A DNA stretch of 64,000 nt, from the NCBI GenBank assembly GCA_002309805.1, contig DBYJ01000020.1:1-64000 (forward strand). Reading direction: 5' to 3'. This DNA comes from Bacteroidales bacterium UBA1189 (GTDB taxonomy: Bacteria > Bacteroidota > Bacteroidia > Bacteroidales > Bacteroidaceae). This document shows, in pieces, positions 52,371 through 60,772 of this stretch (positions are counted from its first letter, which is position 1; every line of letters starts with the position of its first letter). The translations under genes were made by a program, and so were the position numbers. A model generated the notes under the pieces. That model was not told the DNA's origin. It saw only the letters and a list, made by a program, of their open reading frames with translations, and did no database searches.

Positions 52371-55300
52371 ATGCAAAGGAAATCGTTCATAGGATTGCGT
52401 GGGTTGCTTCTGGCAACTCTTGTCGGGTTTACTTCCACGAGTGTTTGGGCTGAGACGGTGGTTAACGTCGTCCATGCAGGCACACTCTCCTCGCTTCTGA
52501 AGGAAACCGATCCTGAGCTCAAGGTGACGGGCTCCATCAACGGCTCCGATGCCAAATACCTCCGCAACTTGGTGGTCGATGGCAAAGTGACGTCGCTCGA
52601 CCTCTCCGAGGCCCGCATCGTCAGCGGCGGCGTGGCTTATTACGAAAACTACAAGACGGAGAACGACGTCCTTGGCGAGCGGATGTTCGTCGATTGCGAA
52701 AAACTCCGCTATGTCGTCCTGCCCCCTTCTGTGACTGCCATCGGCAGCAATGCCTTTGCCCGCTCAGGTTTGAAGAAAATCGATATCCCTAACAGCGTGT
52801 CGCGTCTGGGCGGCGATGCCTTCGCCTATTGCGGCTCGCTCGACACGGTAATCATCGGCAGCCGCGTGACCAGGCTCGACCAAGGCGTCTTCTACAGTTC
52901 GTCCGTCAAACGTGCCTTTGTCAAGCCCATGACACCCCCCAGCACACCCGCCTACCTCTTCTCTTCAAGTCCTACCATCCGCGTCTATTCCGATGCGCTC
53001 GACGACTACAAGGCTTCAAGCTGGAAGGAGTACGGCACCATCGTCGGCAAACTGGAGAACTACTTCCCGCAGGAGGCTGACTCAGCCTCCATCGTCAACA
53101 ACCTGCGCGAAAAATGGTTCGAGGATGCAGCCTGCACTGAACTGAAAGCCGAGTACCGCAACATGTCCGACGACGAGCTGACCGCCTCGATGACCGAGGA
53201 CGGAATGCCCTCCTTCATGATTGCTATCGCAATCAAGCTGAAGAACGACGACTGGGCCACCTACGAGAAGGACTTCCGCATCCACAGCTACAACGCCTTC
53301 AGCGACGCCACCTATTGGAACGACAAGATGGGCAGCAGCGGAGGCTCGTACATGGGCAACCCCACCGGCATCTACACCAAAGACCTCGACCCACTCTATG
53401 TCTTCGTTGATGAGGACGTCGCCGAGGATGCCACCCTCTACATCGCTGGCTGCGTGGGCAACGACCTCGTGACAAAAGCCAAGGCCGGCCAGCGGCTTAA
53501 GAAGGGCCTCAACATTGTCGATGGCAGCAAAAACGCTCTTTTTTATATTATTTATACGGCCGACACGCGCTCGATGACCAAGACGCTCAGCGAATGGCCC
53601 GACCTGAAAATCCACATCGAGGGCGGCACCGTGAACGGCTACTACGATGTGGCCCGCCACAGCGACACCGACTATCGCAGCCTCCTCACCCGTGCGACCC
53701 ACGAACTCTTCACCATCAAGGGCGGCGAAGCACTCTTCAACTTCAAGAAGACTACCTACAAGAAGGTCTGGCCGTCATCCATCGACCGCAGCATCTGCTG
53801 GTTCGACAGCCTGACCGTCTGGCAGAAGGAGCTGATGGGCTTCTGTGCCTCCGTCGCCTCAGGCCAGCGGGCAGCTTCACCCTACTGCCTCACCGGCGGC
53901 GAAGCCATCTTCCCCATCTACTACAACAACCCCAATTTTGCCATCGAGGGTAAGGAGGGTGACGCCGGCTATGCCAATTCTACTCCCTACCGCACCTCGT
54001 ACAATTCCGTCGACTGCATCCAGAATTCCTTTATGATCCGCTGGGAAATGGACGACTGGTGCGCAGGCCATGAATGTGGCCACAACAACCAGCATTTCAT
54101 CAATCTGGAGGGTGGTACAGAGGTGTCGAACAACTTGTTTGCCAATGTCGTCCGCTATCTCGACGGTATGGTCACCTCCGTTGGCTCGCCCCTCTCCACC
54201 ATTGCCGACGAATATGCCCATCGCACCCCATACTTCATCCGCGACGTGAACAGCCAGCTCCGCATGTACTATCAGCTCTATCTCTACTTCCATCAGGCAC
54301 AGAAGAACACGTCGTTCTATCCCGAGCTGTTCAAAGCCTTCCGCGAAGACCCCATGACGCTGTGGAAGAACTCCAACAACAGCTCCCTGAAATTCGTCCG
54401 CAAAGTCTGCGAACTGGCACAGGAAGACCTCACCGACTTCTTCACCCTTTACGGCTTCTTCGAGCCGTTCAACAACCTGAGCATCGAGGACTACGGTGCC
54501 CACACGATGACCGTCCGCCAGCGCGACATTGACAAGACGCTCGCCGAGATATCCCAATATCCCAAGAACCGCACCCTCTCCTTCATCGAGGATCGCTCGG
54601 ACTATGTGCTGACGACCGGTTTCCTCACTACGGCGGGCAAGAAGCGGCGCGACTCGGAGCAGGTGGGACAATGCGGCGATCTGGGACAGTTCACCACGTT
54701 CCTTCCCGGCGGCTGTGAACCGTCTAACTACGTCTACCTGCAGGCCGATTCCATCTATGGCATGGAGGGTAAAGGCGGCGTGGGATTCCTTGTCCTCGAC
54801 AACGAAGAAAAGATATTGAGCGCAGCCAACTCATTGACATTCTGCATTCCCACCAGCCTGGGCGATGACTTCAAAATCTATTCCGTTGATGCCGACGGCA
54901 CCCTTCACGAGGTTACCTATGCCGGCAGCGGCGCAGAAACGGTCACCCTTGAAACCTCAGGAACGCTGGCCGACTCACTTTCAGCTACCGTCATCAAGGC
55001 CACCATCGGAGGCCTCCTCAACGGCACGGACTTCAAGTATCTGCGTCAACTCAACGCCTCAGGCCATCTTGCTGCCATCGACCTCACCGATGCCAAAATC
55101 CTGTCCGGCGGCTCAGCCTATTACGAGAGCTACCGCACCTCCCTCAACACGCTGGGCGAAAAAGCCTTCAGCGGTTGCCTGAAGCTCATTGCTTTCCGCC
55201 TGCCTGAGAGCATCACCAAGATTGGTTCCAACGCCTTCTCCAATACCGGCCTCAGGGAGGTCGTCATCCCCGATGGAGTGACCTCCGTCGGCGGCGATGC

Positions 55301-55688
55301 CTTTGCCTACTGCAAGCAGCTGAGTACGGTCACCGTCGGCGCAAAGGTGAAGACCATGTCGCAGGGCGTCTTCTATAGCTCTGCCGTCAAGCATGCCTAC
55401 GTCAAGCCCACGACGCCTCCAAACGTCAGTTCGTACCTCTTCTCCAGCAAGCCCGTCATCCACGTCTATGCCAGCGCATTGGCAGCTTACAAGGCTTCCG
55501 CCTGGGCCGAGTACGGTACGCTGGTTGGCGACCTCGACGACTACCTTGACATTGACGTCATCCCCGTTGACGAGGAGACGAATGCCGAAGCCGATGCTCC
55601 CATTTACGACCTGCTCGGACGCAGGGTTCAGGATCTCCAGCCCGCCACCCTCTACATCCGTAACGGCCGAAAGTTCATCATCAGATAA
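52371..55688 (+). CDS. M60-type metallopeptidase between duplicated LRR domains
   Basis: The 1105-residue protein has a signal peptide (about 1-27). A BspA-like LRR domain (about 55-225) comes first. The middle is a peptidase M60-type domain, with zinc motif HECGH (His567, Glu568, His571 in AGHECGHNNQHF). A second LRR domain (about 890-1070) is clearly a duplicate of the first: both contain GVFYSS, KHAYVKPTTPP or KRAFVKPMTPP, and YLFSSxPxIxVY. The C-terminus reads IYDLLGRRVQD ... LYIRNGRKFIIR, as in the BspA-type proteins. M60 enzymes cut mucin-type O-glycoproteins, so a mucin-processing role is inferred. The first coding Met after the promoter is 52371. Confidence 0.9.
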   Translation: MQRKSFIGLRGLLLATLVGFTSTSVWAETVVNVVHAGTLSSLLKETDPELKVTGSINGSDAKYLRNLVVDGKVTSLDLSEARIVSGGVAYYENYKTENDVLGERMFVDCEKLRYVVLPPSVTAIGSNAFARSGLKKIDIPNSVSRLGGDAFAYCGSLDTVIIGSRVTRLDQGVFYSSSVKRAFVKPMTPPSTPAYLFSSSPTIRVYSDALDDYKASSWKEYGTIVGKLENYFPQEADSASIVNNLREKWFEDAACTELKAEYRNMSDDELTASMTEDGMPSFMIAIAIKLKNDDWATYEKDFRIHSYNAFSDATYWNDKMGSSGGSYMGNPTGIYTKDLDPLYVFVDEDVAEDATLYIAGCVGNDLVTKAKAGQRLKKGLNIVDGSKNALFYIIYTADTRSMTKTLSEWPDLKIHIEGGTVNGYYDVARHSDTDYRSLLTRATHELFTIKGGEALFNFKKTTYKKVWPSSIDRSICWFDSLTVWQKELMGFCASVASGQRAASPYCLTGGEAIFPIYYNNPNFAIEGKEGDAGYANSTPYRTSYNSVDCIQNSFMIRWEMDDWCAGHECGHNNQHFINLEGGTEVSNNLFANVVRYLDGMVTSVGSPLSTIADEYAHRTPYFIRDVNSQLRMYYQLYLYFHQAQKNTSFYPELFKAFREDPMTLWKNSNNSSLKFVRKVCELAQEDLTDFFTLYGFFEPFNNLSIEDYGAHTMTVRQRDIDKTLAEISQYPKNRTLSFIEDRSDYVLTTGFLTTAGKKRRDSEQVGQCGDLGQFTTFLPGGCEPSNYVYLQADSIYGMEGKGGVGFLVLDNEEKILSAANSLTFCIPTSLGDDFKIYSVDADGTLHEVTYAGSGAETVTLETSGTLADSLSATVIKATIGGLLNGTDFKYLRQLNASGHLAAIDLTDAKILSGGSAYYESYRTSLNTLGEKAFSGCLKLIAFRLPESITKIGSNAFSNTGLREVVIPDGVTSVGGDAFAYCKQLSTVTVGAKVKTMSQGVFYSSAVKHAYVKPTTPPNVSSYLFSSKPVIHVYASALAAYKASAWAEYGTLVGDLDDYLDIDVIPVDEETNAEADAPIYDLLGRRVQDLQPATLYIRNGRKFIIR

Positions 55689-55697
55689 CCACGCACC

Positions 55698-56243
55698 ATG
55701 ATTGACCAGATTCTCGAATACAACAAGTCCTTTGTTGCTCAGAAGAGCTACGAAAAGTATCTCACGGACAAGTACCCCGATAAGAAGCTGGCTGTGCTTT
55801 CGTGTATGGATACCCGATTGACGGAGTTGCTTCCAGCAGCCCTCGGCCTGAAGAACGGCGACGCTAAAATCATCAAGAATGCCGGTGGTCTGGTAATTTC
55901 GCCCTTCGACTCTGCCATGCGCAGCCTCATCGTCGCCATTTACGAATTAGGGGTGGAGGAAATCATGGTCGTCGCCCACTCCAATTGCGGAGCCTGTCAC
56001 ATGAGCTTCAGCCACTTCCACGAGGAGATGACTCGTCGGGGCGTGACGGATGAGACGCTCGATGTCATCCGCAAGTGCGGCATCGACCTCGATTCGTGGC
56101 TGGAGGGCTTCAAGGATACCCCGACTTCCGTACGGAAAACCGTCGAAACCATAAAGACTCATCCCCTCATTCCATGGGACGTCGTGGTGAGAGGATTCAT
56201 TATTGATTCCGTGACGGGAGCTTTGGAAGAGATTACGGAGTAG
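55698..56243 (+). CDS. Beta-class carbonic anhydrase
   Basis: The 181-residue protein has zinc ligands Cys36, His94 and Cys97 and the Asp38-Arg40 dyad (SCMDTRL, AHSNCGACHM) of beta carbonic anhydrases. It interconverts CO2 and bicarbonate in the cytoplasm, useful for succinate-forming CO2 fixation in this group. It starts 9 nt after the peptidase gene, so cotranscription with an exported mucin peptidase is likely though functionally odd. A second, unrelated carbonic anhydrase (gamma type) lies at 41515. Confidence 0.95.
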   Translation: MIDQILEYNKSFVAQKSYEKYLTDKYPDKKLAVLSCMDTRLTELLPAALGLKNGDAKIIKNAGGLVISPFDSAMRSLIVAIYELGVEEIMVVAHSNCGACHMSFSHFHEEMTRRGVTDETLDVIRKCGIDLDSWLEGFKDTPTSVRKTVETIKTHPLIPWDVVVRGFIIDSVTGALEEITE

Positions 56244-56315
56244 CGAGAATTCATCAAAGCTCAGTTTTAGAAGAAGACAGCGCCGGATTTCGGAAAGAAG
56301 AAGAAAAAAGGAAGA

Positions 56316-57029
56316 ATGAAGACTGACTTAGGCAGGAGCGAAAAGGCGAAAGCGATAGTGCATTTGGTGATTGTAGCGCTGGTGCTGATAGGATTGGTGG
56401 TGTGCGGCGTGCGTGTGTTCAGCGGCAGCGGCAAGGAACGAAGCCGGAAACACGACCGTCACGCATGGAACGACAGCTACAAGGATCATCGCGAAAGAGA
56501 GCGGAACTGGCCTTCAGTCTTCGGCGACCTACAGGAGACGCAGTTGCAGGCAGCCATCAAGAACGGCGTGCGCGGCACAGTCACTCGTGAAAACGTTGAA
56601 ACATTAGGAATGGTGCAAATCGGCACAAACGACCTCTATAAGGTGGACCGTCTGACACACTCCGTGCCATGGGTAGTGCCCAAGATGGCTACGTTACTCG
56701 ACGATATCGGAAGGGCATTCCAGGACTCGCTCTATCGTCGTGGCTATAACCGCCACCATCGCATCATCGTTACCAGCGTGACGCGCACAGCCGAGGACGT
56801 AAAACGTCTGTCCCAACAAAACGTGAACGCCACAGAGAACTCATGCCATTGCTACGGCACCACTATTGATATCACCTACGTCCGTTACGACAAGCCAGAG
56901 GAGCATGCCGCCAGCGACGAAAAGCTGCGCAGCCTGCTGATGCAGACGGTCTATGACCTGCGCGAGCAGAAACGTTGCTACGTGAAATTTGAGCGCAAGC
57001 AGAGCTGCCTGCACATCACGGTTCGATGA
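56316..57029 (+). CDS. DUF5715 family membrane-anchored protein, M15-like
   Basis: The 237-residue protein has one N-terminal membrane helix (about 14-34) and a periplasmic domain. The segment NSCHCYGTTIDI (Ser176, His178, Gly181, Asp185) follows the SxHxxGxxxD zinc motif of M15/VanX D-Ala-D-Ala peptidases, and a late CLHITV may carry the third ligand. It might trim peptidoglycan peptides; this is inference. The gene is annotated as DUF5715 in related genomes to my knowledge. Its 3' end overlaps the convergent GH43 gene by 14 bp. Confidence 0.82.
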   Translation: MKTDLGRSEKAKAIVHLVIVALVLIGLVVCGVRVFSGSGKERSRKHDRHAWNDSYKDHRERERNWPSVFGDLQETQLQAAIKNGVRGTVTRENVETLGMVQIGTNDLYKVDRLTHSVPWVVPKMATLLDDIGRAFQDSLYRRGYNRHHRIIVTSVTRTAEDVKRLSQQNVNATENSCHCYGTTIDITYVRYDKPEEHAASDEKLRSLLMQTVYDLREQKRCYVKFERKQSCLHITVR

Positions 57030-58563
57030 CGGGGCGGAAATCGGCGTAGCTGTCGGGATTGCCGACGGCATAGAGGCCGATAACAACACCCGTGAAGCCG
57101 CCTGCGACTTCGGTACCGACAAGCGTGCAGCTATGGCTACCGACGGTCTGCCAGGTCTTTCCTTCGTCTTCAGAGAATTGATAGGTATAGACATCGCCAT
57201 CGGAGGTGATGCGCAAACGGGCATGGTCAGAGCGGATCATGCGCATCTGGGTATCGACCATTGTCTTCAGGCGCGCCTCCAGCTTTACGGAATAGCCCTT
57301 ACCGAAACGGCAGACGCAGAGGTTTTGGTAGCCATCGTTGATTTGATAGACTGAGAGTCCGGCTTCATCGCGGGCAGCACTCTGCGTGAGGGTGACATCC
57401 ACTTCAGCCACTATGTTAGCAGCCTCCTGACGGCAGCCGATGAAGGTAGGCTGATTGTTCTCCATAAGTGGGCGTCCGGCATGGAGACGTAACGTGCCAT
57501 CGTCGAGGAACTCGTATTTAGCAGGGACGGGATTCTGGATGTGCACCCAAGCTGGATGGGTGAAAGGCTGGGTGAAAAGGCGCTGGAGAGGAGCAACGTG
57601 AGCGGTATCAACAGGTTCGCCGCCATTCACCACAGGCCAACCGCCCTCGGGCCATTCCACAGGAACGAGAAAGGTCTCGCGCCCGAGGTGATGGTACATG
57701 CCGCCGAATTGACGATAGGCAAGGAAGGTCAGCCACCATGAGCCATCAGGAGCCTGGACGAAGTCGCCGTGCCCTGTGCCCTGCACGCTCTTGGTCTGTC
57801 CCTTTTGGCAGCAATTGGTGAGGATGGGGTTATCAGGATTGGGCTCGTAAGGGCCTTCGATGCTGCGGCTGCGGGCGATGGTGAGCGAATGGGCAAGCTC
57901 AGTACCTCCCTCGGAAATAAGCAGGTAGTAGTAGCCATCCTTTTTATAAAGATGAGGCCCTTCGGGATAGCGTCCGCCTGTGCCGCGCCAGAGGAGGCGG
58001 CTGTCGGTAAGCTGACGGCCTGTAGCAGGGTCGATGGTGCAAAGCCAGATGGCATCGTCGGGGTTGCTGACCATATAGCATTTTCCGTCCTCCCAATAGA
58101 GCGAGGGGTCGATGCCGCCTTGCTGCAGCCAGCAGGGCTCGCTCCAAGGGCCGTAAGGATTGGTGGCAGAGACGATGAAATTGCCCTTGCCGCCCACGAG
58201 GGTGGTAATCATGTAGAAGACGCCGTCGTGATAGCGGAGCGTGGGGGCATAGATGCCTGTCCACGAGGTAGCGCCGTCGAGGGCAAGCTGCGAGGGACGG
58301 CTCAGGATGTTGGCTATCTGCTCCCAATGGACGAGGTCTTTGGAATGATAGAGAGGCACGCCTGGGAAGTACTGGAACGATGAATTGACGAGATAATAAT
58401 CATCGCCCACGCGGCAGATGGAGGGGTCGGGGTGAAAGCCCCCAATGACGGGGCTGGGGATTTCGTCGGCAGACTGAGCAGACAAGAATGAAAAATGAAA
58501 AATGAAAAATGAAAAATAAATCAAACTGAACGAATAACGTTTGATGTTTAGCGGGCGTTTCAT
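57016..58563 (-). CDS. Glycoside hydrolase family 43
   Basis: The 515-residue protein has a signal peptide and a five-bladed GH43 propeller. HPDPSI holds the catalytic Asp, GIDPSLYW the second Asp, and YPEGPHLY the acid Glu. A C-terminal beta-sandwich with DVTLTQSAARDEAGLSVYQ follows. Activity is likely arabinofuranosidase or xylosidase. The hydrophobic core of the signal peptide (IYFSFFIFHFSFLSAQ) is encoded by four TTTTTCA heptad repeats (58486-58519). The start at 58563 lies 16 nt past the xseB stop; a longer frame would overlap xseB. Confidence 0.92.
   Translation of the reverse strand: MKRPLNIKRYSFSLIYFSFFIFHFSFLSAQSADEIPSPVIGGFHPDPSICRVGDDYYLVNSSFQYFPGVPLYHSKDLVHWEQIANILSRPSQLALDGATSWTGIYAPTLRYHDGVFYMITTLVGGKGNFIVSATNPYGPWSEPCWLQQGGIDPSLYWEDGKCYMVSNPDDAIWLCTIDPATGRQLTDSRLLWRGTGGRYPEGPHLYKKDGYYYLLISEGGTELAHSLTIARSRSIEGPYEPNPDNPILTNCCQKGQTKSVQGTGHGDFVQAPDGSWWLTFLAYRQFGGMYHHLGRETFLVPVEWPEGGWPVVNGGEPVDTAHVAPLQRLFTQPFTHPAWVHIQNPVPAKYEFLDDGTLRLHAGRPLMENNQPTFIGCRQEAANIVAEVDVTLTQSAARDEAGLSVYQINDGYQNLCVCRFGKGYSVKLEARLKTMVDTQMRMIRSDHARLRITSDGDVYTYQFSEDEGKTWQTVGSHSCTLVGTEVAGGFTGVVIGLYAVGNPDSYADFRPVIEP
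58486..58519. repeat. GAAAAAT heptad repeats encoding a signal peptide
   Basis: Units (GAAAAAT, repeated) read on the minus strand as TTTTTCA. All three reading phases give Phe, Ile, His and Ser codons, and the stretch forms the hydrophobic core of the GH43 signal peptide. Confidence 0.88.
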
Positions 58564-58579
58564 AGGGGACATACTTTTT

Positions 58580-58771
58580 TTAGTTCTTGGTTTCTTCGGG
58601 TTGGAGGAGTTTCTGCACCTCCTCATCGGTTTTGTAGAGGACGTCGCGGCAGAAGGTGATAAGCTCCTGAGCGCGTTTCAGTTGGGCAGTAAGTTGGTCG
58701 ATGCCCATTTCGCCTGTTTCGATTTGGTGGACGATGTCGTCAAGCTGACGGATGGCTTCTTCGTAGGTCAT
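58580..58771 (-). CDS. xseB: Exodeoxyribonuclease VII small subunit
   Basis: XseB (63 residues) binds XseA to form exonuclease VII, which degrades single-stranded DNA. It has the family pattern YEEAIRQLDDIVHQIETGEMGIDQL and a second helix, a two-helix coiled coil. It lies 27 nt after xseA with repeat DNA between them, and GH43 follows 16 nt later. Confidence 0.94.
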   Translation of the reverse strand: MTYEEAIRQLDDIVHQIETGEMGIDQLTAQLKRAQELITFCRDVLYKTDEEVQKLLQPEETKN

Positions 58772-58812
58772 ATCTTTTTAATTTTCAATTTTCAATCTTC
58801 AATCTTCAATCT
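58772..58812. repeat. CTTCAAT heptad repeats between xseA and xseB
   Basis: Units such as TTTTCAA, TCTTCAA and TCTTCAA repeat with 7-bp spacing in the xseA-xseB junction and reach into the last codons of xseA. Confidence 0.78.
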
Positions 58813-60040
58813 TTACGATGGAGTGGGCTTCGCCATCGGCAAAGCGGGAGAGGAGAATGTCGCCTTCGCGGAGCTCGGAGGCGTGGCGGACAGCATGGCC
58901 ATCGGGAGCATAGGTGATGCTGTAGCCACGACGGAGGATGACGTCGGGATTAGCTCCGGCAAGAACTTTCTCAGCAACTTCGAGGCGATGACGCTGCTCG
59001 GCCATCAGGGTGCTGACGGCTGTCAGCAAACGCTGGTTGCGAAGGGTGATGGCATTGGTTTCGTTAGCCTTGCGGAGGGCAAAGGCAGCGGGAAGGCGAA
59101 GGGTGAGGCCCTGCAGGCGCTGCTTCTCGGCTGTGATTCGCATAGCGACAGTAGCGGCAAGCGAATCGGTAAGGTGCTCGAGCTGGGCGGCAGCCTCAGC
59201 CATACGGCTAATAAGGAATTCGGCTGCGGCAGTAGGGGTCTTGACGCTGGTATGGGCGACGGCATCAAGGACCGTCGTATCGCGCTCGTGCCCGATGCCC
59301 GTGAGGATGGGCAGGGGGAACTGGGCGCAGTTAGCTGCCAACAAATAGGTGTCGAAGCCGACAAGGTCGCTGGCAGCACCTCCTCCGCGGATGATGACCA
59401 CCACGTCCCACTTCTCCTCTTCGGCAGCTATGGCATCGAGGGCGCTGATGACCGTCGACTCTACGGCATCACCCTGCATGACAGCGGGAAACAGCCCCAG
59501 AGAGAACACGAAGCCGTAGGCATTCGTCGCCAGCTGATGGCAGAAGTCGCCATAGCCCGCAGCCGTTTCCGACGAGATGACAGCCACACGTCGCGGCACG
59601 AGGGGCATGGGCAGCTCTTTGTTCAGGTCGATGGTGCCCTCCTGCTCCAATCGCAAAAGGATTTCGCGGCGTCGCGCAGCCATATCGCCCAGGGTATAAG
59701 TGGGGTCGATGTCCTCGACGATGAAGGAGAGGCCATAAAGTTCGTGGAACTCTACCGTCACCAGCAACTGCACGCTGATGCCGGCAGTAAACGCTTGTCC
59801 CGTAGCCTGCTCGAAGTAAGGCTTCAGCATACAGAAGCGCGCCCGCCAAATGGTAGCCCGAGCCTTGGCCACCATGCCTGAGCCCGAGGGATGCTTCTGC
59901 ACAAGCTCGATGTAGCAATGCCCTGCGGCATTGACATTTACCGAGCTCATTTCGGCCCGCACCCAATACTCGTCCGGCAGCCCTTCCGCGATGGCTTCGT
60001 GCACGCGCTCATTCAGTTCAAACAGGGTCAGAGTTTCCAT
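58799..60040 (-). CDS. xseA: Exodeoxyribonuclease VII large subunit
   Basis: XseA carries the nuclease site of exonuclease VII. The 413-residue protein has an N-terminal OB-fold (about 1-100), a catalytic core with GGGAASDLVGFDTYLLA, IGHERDTTVLDAVAHTSVKTPTAAAEF, and a C-terminal helical part. It starts 21 nt after a TATCTTTG box (60061-60068). The frame open upstream contains that box and is not used. Confidence 0.95.
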   Translation of the reverse strand: METLTLFELNERVHEAIAEGLPDEYWVRAEMSSVNVNAAGHCYIELVQKHPSGSGMVAKARATIWRARFCMLKPYFEQATGQAFTAGISVQLLVTVEFHELYGLSFIVEDIDPTYTLGDMAARRREILLRLEQEGTIDLNKELPMPLVPRRVAVISSETAAGYGDFCHQLATNAYGFVFSLGLFPAVMQGDAVESTVISALDAIAAEEEKWDVVVIIRGGGAASDLVGFDTYLLAANCAQFPLPILTGIGHERDTTVLDAVAHTSVKTPTAAAEFLISRMAEAAAQLEHLTDSLAATVAMRITAEKQRLQGLTLRLPAAFALRKANETNAITLRNQRLLTAVSTLMAEQRHRLEVAEKVLAGANPDVILRRGYSITYAPDGHAVRHASELREGDILLSRFADGEAHSIVKIED

Positions 60041-60060
60041 TCCTGAGGAATTAAACTTTG

Positions 60061-60068
60061 CAAAGATA
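60061..60068 (-). promoter_or_regulatory. -7 box of the xseA-xseB-GH43 operon
   Basis: TATCTTTG on the minus strand, 20 nt before the xseA start. Confidence 0.7.
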
Positions 60069-60737
60069 GTGCAAGGCGAGCGAAAGACCAAATTTATTTG
60101 GGTCTTTCCGAGCTGCAGCCTATCTAAAAGCCTCGAAGAGGATTAAAGGTAGTGCAAGGCGAGCGAAAAAGCAAGAATAACAAAGTTTATTTGCTTGCTC
60201 TGGCAATTTATTTGCCTGCTCTGGCGGCGTAGTTGCCTATTCTATTTTTCCATTCGCCTGCTCTGTCTATAAACACGGGCCCTGTTTATATAAACACGGG
60301 CAGCGTTTATAAAAATCATTATACGCCAGAAGAAAATCCTTCCAAGAATTTTGAAAAATATCTACATATCTACACAAACTGACCTAATCCGCAGATTTAT
60401 TTCATATTATGCCGTGTAGATAGCCAAAATATCTACACAAATCTACACTATCTACACAGCGCCCACTCTGAATCTTTCTCTATCCGAGAATTATTTCATA
60501 GAGGAATTTACTGATAACATCCCGACTTTTGCCTCAAATCATAAAATCCCTCTTTTTCTCACAAATCAACATGCAATATATCATTCAATAAAAACAATCT
60601 CCATACAAGTACATGAAAAAGATGGGGGAAACTGTTATGAAAAAAGCCGTTTTTGTAGCTTTGCAATCGAAGGGCAAAAGCACCATTAGAGCCGTTCCTT
60701 TTTTCCCCGTTTTTTTGCGAATATCATATTTTCTTTT
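60069..60737. repeat. Repeat-rich gap between xseA and the MATE gene
   Basis: No gene is seen here. GTGCAAGGCGAGCGAAA occurs twice (60069 and 60151). Positions 60184-60309 are six contiguous 21-bp units (two types: TTTATTTGCCTGCTCTGGC and TATAAACACGGGC-starting). Positions 60358-60466 hold TATCTACACA-type units, one group on each side of an AT-rich centre with a facing GTGTAGATA. Confidence 0.85.
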
Positions 60738-60745
60738 TACCTTTG
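60738..60745 (+). promoter_or_regulatory. -7 box of the MATE gene
   Basis: TACCTTTG, 27 nt before the start codon at 60773. Confidence 0.7.
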
Positions 60746-60772
60746 CACACAGAAAAAACGCAAAGAAATAGT

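Noticed and set aside
60184..60309. Possible CRISPR or integron repeat.
   Set aside because: The 21-bp units follow each other directly without spacers, and no integrase gene is present.
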